Positions 44,401-52,884 of a stretch of DNA of 64,000 nucleotides are shown piece after piece. Positions within the stretch are counted from its first letter, which is position 1, and each line of letters opens with the position of its first letter. Both the position numbers and the translations under genes were made by a program. Origin of the DNA: Legionella sp. 515359 (GTDB lineage: Bacteria; Pseudomonadota; Gammaproteobacteria; Legionellales; Legionellaceae); the NCBI GenBank assembly GCA_025941565.1, contig JAPCYN010000001.1, positions 62,001-126,000 on the forward strand, written 5' to 3'. Below the pieces are notes generated by a model. It was not told where the DNA came from, did not search any database, and saw nothing but the letters and a program-made list of their open reading frames with translations.

Positions 44401-44422
44401 ATTGTAACAGTGTTGTTACAAT
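44401..44422. promoter_or_regulatory. perfect palindromic operator candidate
   Basis: ATTGTAACA (44401-44409) and TGTTACAAT (44414-44422) are perfect inverted repeats with a 4-base spacer. They lie between the response regulator gene and the divergent Spy/CpxP-like gene, about 75 bases before the latter's ATG. A regulator dimer would fit, most simply the adjacent response regulator. Confidence 0.6.
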
Positions 44423-44446
44423 AAACAGTGGATTTGTCATATTCCT

Positions 44447-44465
44447 ATTACATTGCCTCATTACA
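44447..44465 (+). promoter_or_regulatory. tandem ATTACA repeats, candidate response-regulator site
   Basis: ATTACA at 44447-44452 and again at 44460-44465 are 13 bases apart, close to the roughly 11-base spacing of OmpR/PhoB direct-repeat sites. The same TTACA core occurs in the palindrome just upstream. Confidence 0.4.
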
Positions 44466-44496
44466 CTTACCAATGAAAATCGAATAGGAGAATAAA

Positions 44497-44946
44497 ATGA
44501 ATATGAAACGTTTCTTATTAATTAATAGCTTGGTCTTTAGTGTGTTGGGTGCTTCTATTGCAACAGCTCAGCCCTCAGCACCTGGTGCGGCTGTGGTTTC
44601 TATAAATCAAACAGGGCATTATCGTCAGCATGTTAGTAAGTTGTTAACTCCAGAACAGCGTTCCGAGTTGGCGAAAATCAGAGCCAAGCTCCGTGTGCAA
44701 ATGGCCCCATTAATTAAAGAAAAGCGTGCACTGAGTATGCAAATAAGAGGTAAATTAGCTACTCCTAATGCAAAATGGAGCGACATTTCCGGCTTGGTAG
44801 AAAAAAGAAATATGGTGAACGCGAAAATAAATACTTTATGGGCTCAAACCCAATTTCAAACTTATCAAAAATTGGGTGTTTTAGTGCCTGCTCACTATGG
44901 CCATCATTGTGGTTTTCAAAATAAAAATCGTGCTAAAAAGTCATAA
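44497..44946 (+). CDS. periplasmic Spy/CpxP-like protein
   Basis: The 149-residue protein has a signal peptide (about residues 1-24, ending ATAQP) and an all-helical basic mature part. It carries the LTxxQ motif typical of CpxP/Spy and related metal-sensing proteins (LTPEQRSELAKIRAKLR). CpxP-type proteins bind unfolded periplasmic proteins or modulate a sensor kinase. The ribosome binding site is a strong TAGGAG. It is divergent from a two-component pair, the arrangement of cpxP versus cpxRA, so it could be both target and modulator of that system. The C terminus is His-containing (HYGHHCGFQNK), which might bind metal. Confidence 0.8.
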   Translation: MNMKRFLLINSLVFSVLGASIATAQPSAPGAAVVSINQTGHYRQHVSKLLTPEQRSELAKIRAKLRVQMAPLIKEKRALSMQIRGKLATPNAKWSDISGLVEKRNMVNAKINTLWAQTQFQTYQKLGVLVPAHYGHHCGFQNKNRAKKS

Positions 44947-44956
44947 AATGCAGGTG

Positions 44957-44993
44957 ACGGTTTCGTGTTTTTTGCGAAACCGTTTATTTTTTA
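44957..44993 (+). terminator. rho-independent terminator after the Spy-like gene
   Basis: ACGGTTTCG (44957-44965) pairs perfectly with CGAAACCGT (44975-44983) and is followed by TTATTTTTT. Confidence 0.92.
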
Positions 44994-45034
44994 ATTCAAT
45001 GACGACAACCTTTATTGGATGTTTACCCATGTTG

Positions 45035-45952
45035 TCACAAAGTAGTAGTGCATTTTGCAACAACAATCTGTTTAATCAATTCCGTTAAGAGAATGTAATT
45101 TTGTGTGTTATGGGAGGTAGCACGCCAGGCTACGCCAATTTCTCTATAAGCATGGTCGGTTTTTAAAGGAAGTGATATTAAATCAGTACCTGTAAGAATA
45201 CCGCTGTTAATTGCAAGATTGGGCAAAAAAGTAATACCAGGTTGATGGCTTACCATCTGGATTAAAGTATGCAGGCTGGTGGCAAAAAAATGATTTATTT
45301 TTTTGCTTTCTTTTAATTGGCATGCTTGCAATGCATGGCCGGTCAAACAGTGTTCTTTTTCAAGAAGAAAAATACTGTTCTCAGGTAATTTGCTGATTTC
45401 TTTGTCGAAGCCTTTATGAGACCAACTCCCAGGTAAGACCAGTTTAAAATAATCTTTGCATAATACGTGTGTTTGAAATTCTTGGGTTGGATAAGGAAGC
45501 GCTAAAATAACCAGGTCCAGTTTACCTTCACTTAAATAGTTTAAAATGTTGTCCGTAGTATCTTCTCTGATAAATAAGGTAAGTTCTGGATAGCGTTGCT
45601 GACACAAATTCTGTAATTCGCTTAAAATAAAAGGAGCAATAGTAGGGATTACCCCCAGGTAAAACTTGCCTTGCATTACTTTTCCCTGATTGCGTGCATA
45701 CTCCACCAAATCATTACTTTGTTCAATGATCAATCGACTGCGACGAACTATTTCTTCACCCAAAGGGGTGAATAAAAATGTTTTATGATCGCGCTCCAGC
45801 AGTTGTGCTTCCAGAGTTTCTTCAAGACTTGTAATTGCCGCACTTAAAGTGGATTGACTAATAAAACATGCTGCGGCAGCACGACCAAAATGTTGATGGT
45901 TATATAGGGTAACCAAATAATGTAACTGTTTAAGACTTGCTAATTTGCTCAT
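45035..45952 (-). CDS. oxyR: LysR-family regulator, OxyR type
   Basis: The 305-residue LysR-type protein has an N-terminal winged HTH (LKQLHYLVTLYNHQHFGRAAAACFISQSTLSAAITSLEE) and a substrate-binding-like domain. Two cysteines, in LLEKEHCLTGHALQACQLKE, have the spacing of the OxyR redox pair (C-x8-C-like), so it should sense peroxide by disulfide formation. It is divergent from ahpC-ahpD across 96 bases, the classical target arrangement. The start at 45952 gives MSKLASLKQ. Confidence 0.88.
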   Translation of the reverse strand: MSKLASLKQLHYLVTLYNHQHFGRAAAACFISQSTLSAAITSLEETLEAQLLERDHKTFLFTPLGEEIVRRSRLIIEQSNDLVEYARNQGKVMQGKFYLGVIPTIAPFILSELQNLCQQRYPELTLFIREDTTDNILNYLSEGKLDLVILALPYPTQEFQTHVLCKDYFKLVLPGSWSHKGFDKEISKLPENSIFLLEKEHCLTGHALQACQLKESKKINHFFATSLHTLIQMVSHQPGITFLPNLAINSGILTGTDLISLPLKTDHAYREIGVAWRATSHNTQNYILLTELIKQIVVAKCTTTL

Positions 45953-46048
45953 CGATTTTTCCGATTAATGTTATCTGTTTTATTCATTTTAAATAATTAT
46001 ACACCCTATCTATAATTTAATTGAAATAAACGAACGGAGGAGAAATTT

Positions 46049-46597
46049 ATGTTAACTGTTGGTCAAAAAATTCCGGAATTTTCTGTTATTGCAGTAAAGC
46101 CTGGTTTTAATCATCATGAAGAAAATGGTGCGAGTGCTTTTGAAGTGATTACTGAAAAAAGTTTTCCAGGAAAATGGAAAGTACTTTTTTTCTATCCTAA
46201 AGATTTTACTTTTGTATGCCCAACAGAAATTGTGGAGTTTGCAAAATTAAATGGCGAGTTTAACGATAGAGATGCGGTAGTACTCGGAGGAAGTACCGAT
46301 AATGAGTTTGTCAAATTGGCTTGGCGAAGAGAGCACGCGGACTTACATCAGTTAGATCAATACAGTTTTGCTGATGTTCATGGGAAATTAACCGATGGTT
46401 TTGGTATTAGAGATGAGGAAAGTGGTTGTGCTTTAAGGGCGACATTTATTATTGATCCGAATAATGTGATTCAACATGTAAGTGTCAATTCGTTAAATGT
46501 AGGTCGTAATCCTCAAGAAATACTCCGTATTTTGGATGGCTTGCAAACGGATGAATTATGTCCTTGTAACCGTCCTATTGGTGGCGAAACCTTATAG
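46049..46597 (+). CDS. ahpC: alkyl hydroperoxide peroxiredoxin AhpC
   Basis: This 182-residue 2-Cys peroxiredoxin reduces peroxides. The peroxidatic cysteine is C57 in FTFVCPTEIVEF. The C terminus has two cysteines in a Cys-Pro-Cys pair (C171, C173 in DELCPCNRP), of which one should be the resolving residue. A good AGGAG site precedes the ATG. ahpD follows after 57 bases and would recycle it, in place of an AhpF flavoprotein. Confidence 0.94.
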   Translation: MLTVGQKIPEFSVIAVKPGFNHHEENGASAFEVITEKSFPGKWKVLFFYPKDFTFVCPTEIVEFAKLNGEFNDRDAVVLGGSTDNEFVKLAWRREHADLHQLDQYSFADVHGKLTDGFGIRDEESGCALRATFIIDPNNVIQHVSVNSLNVGRNPQEILRILDGLQTDELCPCNRPIGGETL

Positions 46598-46654
46598 TCC
46601 GAGCAAAATTCAGAAGTTCTTATAGGTATAGGAGCTTCTGAAAAGGAGAGTAAT

Positions 46655-47188
46655 ATGTCTATAGAACAATTGAAACAAGCGATACCTGATTTTGCTAAGG
46701 ATATTCGTCTGAATGTGAGTAACTTATTTGGCAATATTGCACAATCAGGGTTAACAGAAATTCAATTTTACGGGGTTGCATTGGCTGTAGCTTACACTTT
46801 AAAAAATAGGCGTATCATTGATGCGATTAAAGCAGATGGAGCACTTTATATCTCCGCTGAATTGGATCATGCAGTAAAAATAGCTGCTGCTTTGATGGCA
46901 ATGAATAATGTGTATTATCGTGCAATTCATTTGACCGAAAATAAGGAACTTGCATTACTCCCTGCTAATTTGCGCATGAATGGCATGTTAAATCCTGGGG
47001 TACCCAAAGCTGATTTTGAGTTATTTGCTTTGGCAGTGTCTGCAATCAATGGCTGTGGAATGTGCATCCATTCCCATGTAAAGCAATTGTTGGAACATGA
47101 GTTGAATAAGGTTGCCATTCAAGCGGTATTTAGAATCGCAGCAATTTTAAATGCGTTGTCTTTTGTTCTCTCACAGGATGAATTATAA
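46655..47188 (+). CDS. ahpD: alkylhydroperoxidase AhpD
   Basis: The 177-residue all-helical protein carries the redox CxxC with histidine, INGCGMCIHSHVKQLLEHEL (C134, C137, H141). In Mycobacterium AhpD links AhpC to lipoamide-dependent reducing power. It lies directly after ahpC with an AAGGAGAG site, so the two form one unit opposite oxyR. The ELDHAVKIAAALMAMNNVYYRA segment is also typical. Confidence 0.94.
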   Translation: MSIEQLKQAIPDFAKDIRLNVSNLFGNIAQSGLTEIQFYGVALAVAYTLKNRRIIDAIKADGALYISAELDHAVKIAAALMAMNNVYYRAIHLTENKELALLPANLRMNGMLNPGVPKADFELFALAVSAINGCGMCIHSHVKQLLEHELNKVAIQAVFRIAAILNALSFVLSQDEL

Positions 47189-47376
47189 GCCGTTTGCCCT
47201 GGGTGGGTCTCGCTCTCGCCCGGGTTAACTGAAGGAGCGATGCAAATGTTCCACTTATTTTCTTTTTAGTCTCCATTCAGATTGCTAACTAAATCACTTC
47301 AACTTGCATGGGCTTGTAAGCACACAAGCCCTGAGTTCTCTTTTCAGACAAGCGTTGCATGACTTGGAGTTTGCGC

Positions 47377-47589
47377 TTATGCATCTTGCCAGTCTTCGGG
47401 CTCTAAAGGGATAATGAGCCATAGCAGAACGTATGCGATAAGTGCTGCGCCTCCAATGAGAAAGAAAATAACAAAAATAATTCTCATCCATACTGGATCT
47501 ACACCAAAATAAACTCCCAAGCCGCCACATACTCCTGCAATTTTTCGATCTTTACGTGAACGCCATAATTTTTTGTAGGGTTGATTCAT
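47377..47589 (-). CDS. PspC-domain protein
   Basis: The 70-residue protein is almost entirely a PspC domain: KLWRSRKDRKIAGVCGGLGVYFGVDPVWMRIIFVIFFLIGG followed by a membrane segment (about residues 36-62). PspC domains sit in the inner membrane and relate to envelope stress. The domain stands alone here, with no PspA or PspB beside it. A longer overlapping frame in another phase (47294-47530) is a shadow. Confidence 0.88.
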   Translation of the reverse strand: MNQPYKKLWRSRKDRKIAGVCGGLGVYFGVDPVWMRIIFVIFFLIGGAALIAYVLLWLIIPLEPEDWQDA

Positions 47590-47626
47590 AATTTTACCTT
47601 TTCAATAAACGGATGTAACGATTAAG

Positions 47627-48853
47627 TTACGATCGTGTTAACCATTTTTTTCCTTCAACCAGACGTGCAACCATCATGCTGCTAATACTGTTGCCTGTTA
47701 CATTAAGCATAGTCGCAAGTGGATCAATAATGATACTAATTGCAGCTATAGCGATTAAAACGGAAGGAGGAAATCCATATACATTGAGTATGAGTAACTC
47801 ACCAAGCATCCCCCCACTAGGAATTGCTCCCATTACTGTGCCAACCAATAAAGAAATGCCCAGAGCGGTAAGCAGAACATCGGGACTTGAAAAATTTAAG
47901 TGAAAGATTCCGAATAAAAAAGCAATCTTGAAAACTCCACCGATTACAGAACCATCTTTATGAATGATGGTGCCCAAAGGAATTACCGTTTCATAAATTT
48001 CAGGAGCGATTCGCATTTTTTTTGCTGCCATTAAATTGGCAGGAATACTGGCGGCACTGCTGCATGTGGCAATCGACGTAACTGCGGGCAGAAAAATGCT
48101 GCTCCAAAATAATTTTATACCTTGGGTTTTTCCGGCTAAATAGGCAAATATCGTGGAGGCAATAATAAAATAAATGAGTCCAAATGTATAATAAAGTATG
48201 GCGATTCGGAGGTAATTGGCCATCAATTGAGGTCCTAGGTCATGAACCAAAACAGCGAAATAGGCAAAAAATCCCAATGGTGCGTAATACATAATCAAAG
48301 TAAAAACGCGCATGAAAATTTCTTCACCTGTTTTTAAAAAATCAATAAATGTCTTTCCTTTTTCATGGGCATTCGATGCAGCCAGGCCAACCAGGATTGA
48401 AAAAATAATGAGGGCCAGAATATGCTGATGTGAAAGGAGCTTGCTAAACTCAGGAACAGTAAAAATATCAGCAAATTGATTGAAGAAACTTGAGGGAATG
48501 GCTTTTTCTGGAGTAGGGAGGGTTAGTGCAACTCCTTGGGCTGGGGGAAACAAACTTACAATAAAAAGAGAATAAACTGCTGCTATGATTCCGGTAAATA
48601 GAAAGACAATTGCCATATAAAAAGCAATCTTACCGAGTTTACCCATGGACCCAAGTCGTGCAATTGCAGAGGAAATGCTAAAAAAAATTAAAGGGACAAT
48701 GGCCGTAAAAATCAGATTAAGAAAAATCTCTCCAAAAGGTTTTAAGTAGGGCGTAATGGACCCAAAAAAGTAACCAATAAACCCACCCAGAAAAATGGCT
48801 GTAATTAAAATAAATGGAAAGAAATAGGATCCAGAAGTTTTTGGGGTACTCAT
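47627..48853 (-). CDS. dicarboxylate/amino acid:cation symporter (DAACS family)
   Basis: This 408-residue membrane protein has about eight TM helices plus hairpins of the GltPh fold. Characteristic segments are the serine-rich hairpin TCSSAASIPANLMAAKKM, VIPLGTIIHKDGSVIGGVFKIAFLFGIF (normally NMDG in glutamate carriers, here HKDG), and SGGMLGELLILNVYGFPPSVLIAIAAISIIIDPLATMLNVTGNS near the C terminus. It takes up a dicarboxylate or amino acid with sodium or protons. The altered NMDG motif may reflect a different substrate. No neighbour suggests which. Confidence 0.88.
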   Translation of the reverse strand: MSTPKTSGSYFFPFILITAIFLGGFIGYFFGSITPYLKPFGEIFLNLIFTAIVPLIFFSISSAIARLGSMGKLGKIAFYMAIVFLFTGIIAAVYSLFIVSLFPPAQGVALTLPTPEKAIPSSFFNQFADIFTVPEFSKLLSHQHILALIIFSILVGLAASNAHEKGKTFIDFLKTGEEIFMRVFTLIMYYAPLGFFAYFAVLVHDLGPQLMANYLRIAILYYTFGLIYFIIASTIFAYLAGKTQGIKLFWSSIFLPAVTSIATCSSAASIPANLMAAKKMRIAPEIYETVIPLGTIIHKDGSVIGGVFKIAFLFGIFHLNFSSPDVLLTALGISLLVGTVMGAIPSGGMLGELLILNVYGFPPSVLIAIAAISIIIDPLATMLNVTGNSISSMMVARLVEGKKWLTRS

Positions 48854-49149
48854 TAACCAGTGTCCTTAAACGTTTTTAGGAACAGTTGCTATTGTAGCTC
48901 CTTGGCTGGGCGCTACGCTATATATATTGATGTATGTTTTAGGCAAAGCAAATGTGCTTTGAGCGATTTCTGAATAATGGAGTGCTGCGTGGAAAACAGA
49001 GAATAGTTTAATTATATACGTTCCATTTTCTCGTTACATTGGGTGAGATATTGTCATTTTCTTGAGCATAAAATGCAATAATTGAATTAATAGTTCCCAC
49101 CATGTATGATATGTTGCGCTCCTAATGCAACCCACTTGTGAGGATCATT

Positions 49150-50607
49150 ATGCCTTCAGCTAATCCAGTTGTTTACAATTACATGAATCTTGAGTCCTGG
49201 CAAGGAGAGTTAACCCCCCTCGAGTTGCAAATAGCAGAAAACCGAGAATTTATTGAAGAGCAGAGACAACGGCTTCGACCTCTTGAAGAAGAAGTGAAAC
49301 TGCTCTATATGCGTATCTCCATGAAAGAGTATCAGATTATTGAAAGTATGGGGCTTACCCAAAATTTCATGTATCTGAAAAATCACGACAGTATGGACAC
49401 ATACTGGTTGCGATTGGAGTTGCAAAGTTTGCAAAGCCAACGCGACGAGATCGAAAGAAGAATAAAACCTTATGAACAAAACATTAGTGAGGCCGAAGCT
49501 TCCTTGCGTGAGTTATCCTCTCGTCGAGCATGGTTGAAAGAACATATTCCTGCTGCGCAGCTATTTTTAAAAACATTGCAAGAAAACCCTATGGCCTCAG
49601 TGCAGGCTCTGACCAATAGAATGTGGGAATCATTCATTAATTACGAAAACACCCACCTGACCGGGCTTTCTCCACAGGTGCGCATTTGCTTGATTGCTGT
49701 TCGATATTGGAATCTACTGACCTCTTGTCCCGAAGGATATGCTCCTGACTATACGAACCCAATCCATCGAGGTAATTATCTTCGTATGTGCGGTTTCTTA
49801 TGGGATATGTACACCAAGGTGAAAGAAGAAAATCAAGATACTGAATTCGAGAAAATTTTAGGAAGTCTTATTGAAAGTACTCATGTTGCCCAGCATAGTG
49901 ATTTACCTTATCCCATGTTAACGGGGTATAGTGCGACGGCCTGGTTTGACAGTAATAAACAAAATGCGCCAGGATGCTTTGCAATTAATGAACAGGACTT
50001 ACCTAATTTAGAAGAACAAATCCTTAACCACCAGCTTGCATTGATTGCCCAGAATACGCCTGTTCAGCCTACTGCCCTGCAAAAGCATATAATTAATGCG
50101 GCTCATTTAATTGATGCAGAAGTTAAAATGAAACAACAAAAACAGGCGGAAATTGATTACCATTTTTATGGGCGAACCGTTCTCATTTTAAATGGTGTTT
50201 TAACGAATCCTGCAGACAAACAATCAGCGAAGCGTTTGGGAGAAATTGCTGAATATGCATCAGGCAACAGTTCTGTTGGTAAACAGGTTTTAGGTGGTCT
50301 TCTTATTGTGCTTGGGGCATTGCTCATTGGTGCAAGTGTTGCTGGTTTTATAACAACGTGTGGTTCGAGTTCGGTGCTCAGTGCTTGGGGCTTTTCACTA
50401 GGACTTAGCTTATTGGGAACCGAACTTGTTTTTGGAATTGCCTCTTCTCTAGCCGCTGCAGCTGGAGTCGGGTTAACATTTTTTGCAGGTCCTAAAGCCA
50501 TTAAGTCAGGAGCACGTGAAGGTTTATCTAAGAAGCTTATGGATATTAAAGAAGAGATTGAGAATTACGATGAACCACCACCCTATAGTACTCTTGTCTT
50601 AAATTAG
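49150..50607 (+). CDS. candidate Dot/Icm effector: coiled coil, membrane hairpin, PPxY tail
   Basis: This 485-residue protein is not recognised. I take the ATG at 49150, because AGGA lies 6 bases upstream; a GTG at 49138 is possible. Residues about 15-130 are strongly charged and heptad-like (EIEEQRQRLRPLEEEVKLL and LQSLQSQRDEIERRI), suggesting a coiled coil. Residues about 375-445 form two hydrophobic segments (VLGGLLIVLGALLIGASVAGF and FGIASSLAAAAGVGLTFFAG), a probable membrane hairpin. The tail has an acidic stretch (IKEEIENYDE) and then PPPY (residues 476-479), a PPxY motif of the type bound by WW domains of eukaryotic Nedd4-family ligases. It is followed by a terminator and an LphD-like gene. 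Export is inferred, not shown. Confidence 0.72.
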   Translation: MPSANPVVYNYMNLESWQGELTPLELQIAENREFIEEQRQRLRPLEEEVKLLYMRISMKEYQIIESMGLTQNFMYLKNHDSMDTYWLRLELQSLQSQRDEIERRIKPYEQNISEAEASLRELSSRRAWLKEHIPAAQLFLKTLQENPMASVQALTNRMWESFINYENTHLTGLSPQVRICLIAVRYWNLLTSCPEGYAPDYTNPIHRGNYLRMCGFLWDMYTKVKEENQDTEFEKILGSLIESTHVAQHSDLPYPMLTGYSATAWFDSNKQNAPGCFAINEQDLPNLEEQILNHQLALIAQNTPVQPTALQKHIINAAHLIDAEVKMKQQKQAEIDYHFYGRTVLILNGVLTNPADKQSAKRLGEIAEYASGNSSVGKQVLGGLLIVLGALLIGASVAGFITTCGSSSVLSAWGFSLGLSLLGTELVFGIASSLAAAAGVGLTFFAGPKAIKSGAREGLSKKLMDIKEEIENYDEPPPYSTLVLN

Positions 50608-50664
50608 TTTAGTTCTTCTTCGTTGCATCATTGGACCATACTCTATAATCTAATGGAGAATGGC

Positions 50665-50697
50665 AGGAGTTTTTGCTTTTGGCCGAAACTCCTTTTC
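50665..50697 (+). terminator. terminator after the coiled-coil effector gene
   Basis: AGGAGTTT (50665-50672) pairs with AAACTCCT (50686-50693), followed by TTTCTCTTT. It lies before the preferred start of the deacetylase-like gene, which supports the shorter version of that gene. Confidence 0.7.
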
Positions 50698-50718
50698 TCT
50701 TTACTTTCCTATGGGTTA

Positions 50719-52005
50719 ATGAAGATGATGCATAAATATTTCTTTAGACATAAGGTTTCTCCTGATGCGCATAAAGATCAAGAGTGCTGTATTCAAATTC
50801 CCTCACCAAACGATATAAAACAAATGCATGGGATGCCCGCCGGTGCTGATGAAGACCAATTTGAACGCCTCAAGCACATGACTCAAGTGATAACCGACGT
50901 TCAATCAACCAATGCTTCATTACCCGTTGCCACTACGGACCTTGTAGGATTACCGAAGCATTGGAGTCAATTATTTGCTGCAATGAAAAAAGGGGATGCG
51001 GAAGTTGCCTTAGCCCTTTTCGCGCAATTTCCTGAACAAGATAAGATTCTTCGAGCATTATTGGCAGTACATACGCTAAAATATTTGCAAGAAATCATTA
51101 TTCATTGCATGCAAGCACAACAAAAAGGATGGAAGCAATTATCCCCGGACATTCTTCTCACCCCAGGAACATTCGAGGTATTGATTAAAGATATTGCCAT
51201 GACTTTATTTCACTCGGGAAAAGTACATTTTTCTTTTGGTTTGCCTACACATCATGCTTACAGTGATGAAGGAAGTGGCTTTTGCATTTTAAATAAGTCC
51301 GCCGTGTTAATTAAATACCTGCAAAGCTTATCGAGTCAACCACTGAAACACATTGTTGTTGGGACTGATGTAAATCGAGACAATGGTTTATGCGATATTT
51401 TAATGAATTCTGCTGCAGATATGGATATATGTCATATCGATGTTTTCGATTCGAGGGTTTATCCACAGCAAGATGATGATTTTATTGCTACGATTTTCAA
51501 AAAAGATGGAACAGATGCAGGACAAAAAATTCAGTCCTGGCAGCGAGACGGTTTAGAATATTTTGCAGTAGATTTAAGTCGTACCACACGTAAACCTGGT
51601 TTAGTACATCCCGCTTTGGTTTTTGCACTAGAGAAAATTGAAGAGCAAATTGAACAAGCCAAGAAGAATGATCGGAAAGTTGCGCTATTTTTACCAACGG
51701 GTTGGGATTCTCATGAAGAGGAAACAGCTTATTGTGGGAAATATGTCGATGGGCAATTAATGGGAACTGCCGAGGCACGCAAAACCCGTTTTAACGCAGC
51801 AGACTTAACCTATTTTTATGAGGGTCTATTTAAACTGTATCAAGAAAATAAAAGCGGTATCGAAAAAATATATTGGGGATTGGAAGGGGGATATGATCGA
51901 AAAATGTATGAGCAACAAATACAATTGTTGATGTCACTTATTGTGCATAATATAGTCCATCAGGATACAAATGAAATTGCACCTGATAGCCCAAAAAAAG
52001 CTTAA
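50719..52005 (+). CDS. histone-deacetylase-like protein, LphD-type effector
   Basis: The 428-residue protein has the class I/II HDAC landmarks in order: GLPTHHAYSDEGSGFCILN (HH at 178-179, the HHA-GFC pattern), VVGTDVNRDNGLCD (corresponding to DxDxHHGNG), HIDVFDSR, LFLPTGWDSHEEE (corresponding to the GFDAH aspartate, D330), and WGLEGGYDR with the catalytic Tyr at 392. As I recall, L. pneumophila LphD (Lpg2163), a translocated deacetylase of host histone H3K14, also has its catalytic Tyr at 392, which supports both orthology and the ATG at 50719. A frame from 50623 would include the terminator. By hand alignment the zinc-ligand histidine of DxH is Asn219 here. The first 150 residues are helical and not HDAC-like. 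Confidence 0.8.
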   Translation: MKMMHKYFFRHKVSPDAHKDQECCIQIPSPNDIKQMHGMPAGADEDQFERLKHMTQVITDVQSTNASLPVATTDLVGLPKHWSQLFAAMKKGDAEVALALFAQFPEQDKILRALLAVHTLKYLQEIIIHCMQAQQKGWKQLSPDILLTPGTFEVLIKDIAMTLFHSGKVHFSFGLPTHHAYSDEGSGFCILNKSAVLIKYLQSLSSQPLKHIVVGTDVNRDNGLCDILMNSAADMDICHIDVFDSRVYPQQDDDFIATIFKKDGTDAGQKIQSWQRDGLEYFAVDLSRTTRKPGLVHPALVFALEKIEEQIEQAKKNDRKVALFLPTGWDSHEEETAYCGKYVDGQLMGTAEARKTRFNAADLTYFYEGLFKLYQENKSGIEKIYWGLEGGYDRKMYEQQIQLLMSLIVHNIVHQDTNEIAPDSPKKA

Positions 52006-52020
52006 GGAACGTGCCTGTTC

Positions 52021-52698
52021 CTAAGGTAAGTAATAAAAAGGATTGGGTAATTTAAATACTTTTTGCGCGTATCCGCCTTTAAGATCACTGTATTGATCCC
52101 CTATGGAGGCTACAATGGTATAGCCCTTTTCAGTGATCATTTTTCGTGTATGCGATTTAAACGGAATAATGGATTTTGAGGTGTAATTAATGGGGCGCAA
52201 ATACAGACCGGACCATCCGGAATAACCTGCCTTCTGTAAGTTTTTCTCGGTTGCTTTTCGCTCCGATTCATGTCTTCCAGTCACAAAAAATATTGTGATA
52301 CCGTGCTTTCGTGCATCTTGATACAAAGCCAGCATGGGCTTGATTGCTGGCGCATCAGCAGCCATTACGTCTTTGTGATATTCTTTGCGATTTCCACCAA
52401 AATCGCGTCCAATCATGGACTTGTAATTCGATAAGCTGGTTTCATCAATGTCTAAAACCAGGGCGAGTTTTTTTTGTGGTTTTCCTTTGAGATTTATTTC
52501 AGCTTGTTGATCAATATATCTTTGTGCTTTTTGAATAACTTGAGTTAACTCTTTTTGATAACAACCTGAATTATAATAATTTTTAAGTTCATTTTTTACT
52601 AAACTCAGATTCGGTGGATCTGCAAAAATTGGATTTGAAAAAAGAAACGCGGTGCCAAGTATAATTAAGGTGAGTGATTTATTGAGTAAACGCTTCAT
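52021..52698 (-). CDS. secreted HAD-superfamily acid phosphatase
   Basis: The 225-residue protein has a signal peptide (about residues 1-26, ending PIFADPP) and an HAD subfamily IIIB acid phosphatase domain. The nucleophile motif is LVLDIDETSLSNYKSM (D-x-D), motif II is FFVTGRHESERKATEKNL, and motif IV is VASIGDQYSDLKGG. It resembles the class B/plant-acid-phosphatase group. No lipobox is seen, so it should be periplasmic or, through type II secretion, released. It is convergent with the deacetylase-like gene, 15 bases apart. Confidence 0.88.
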   Translation of the reverse strand: MKRLLNKSLTLIILGTAFLFSNPIFADPPNLSLVKNELKNYYNSGCYQKELTQVIQKAQRYIDQQAEINLKGKPQKKLALVLDIDETSLSNYKSMIGRDFGGNRKEYHKDVMAADAPAIKPMLALYQDARKHGITIFFVTGRHESERKATEKNLQKAGYSGWSGLYLRPINYTSKSIIPFKSHTRKMITEKGYTIVASIGDQYSDLKGGYAQKVFKLPNPFYYLP

Positions 52699-52884
52699 AA
52701 TCCATCCATTTTTTACTAAATGGCGAAATTATATCTCTGTTCATTTGTTTGTCAAATTAGTCTTGTTAATTACTTCGGAATCTGGGTTTATTTACCATTC
52801 GCTTCTCAGCGGGAAAGAGGTTCTGTGCAGTCTGTCCATCCTCAGTTATAATGCCTGCTTATTTTGTTTAAAATTGCCATACCT

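Noticed and set aside
47294-47530. 78-residue minus-strand frame overlapping the PspC gene
   Set aside because: It is in another phase of the PspC gene, which itself has a clear domain.
50623-50718. Longer N terminus for the deacetylase-like gene
   Set aside because: It would be coded across a terminator-like stem-loop, and the shorter start puts the catalytic Tyr at the LphD position.
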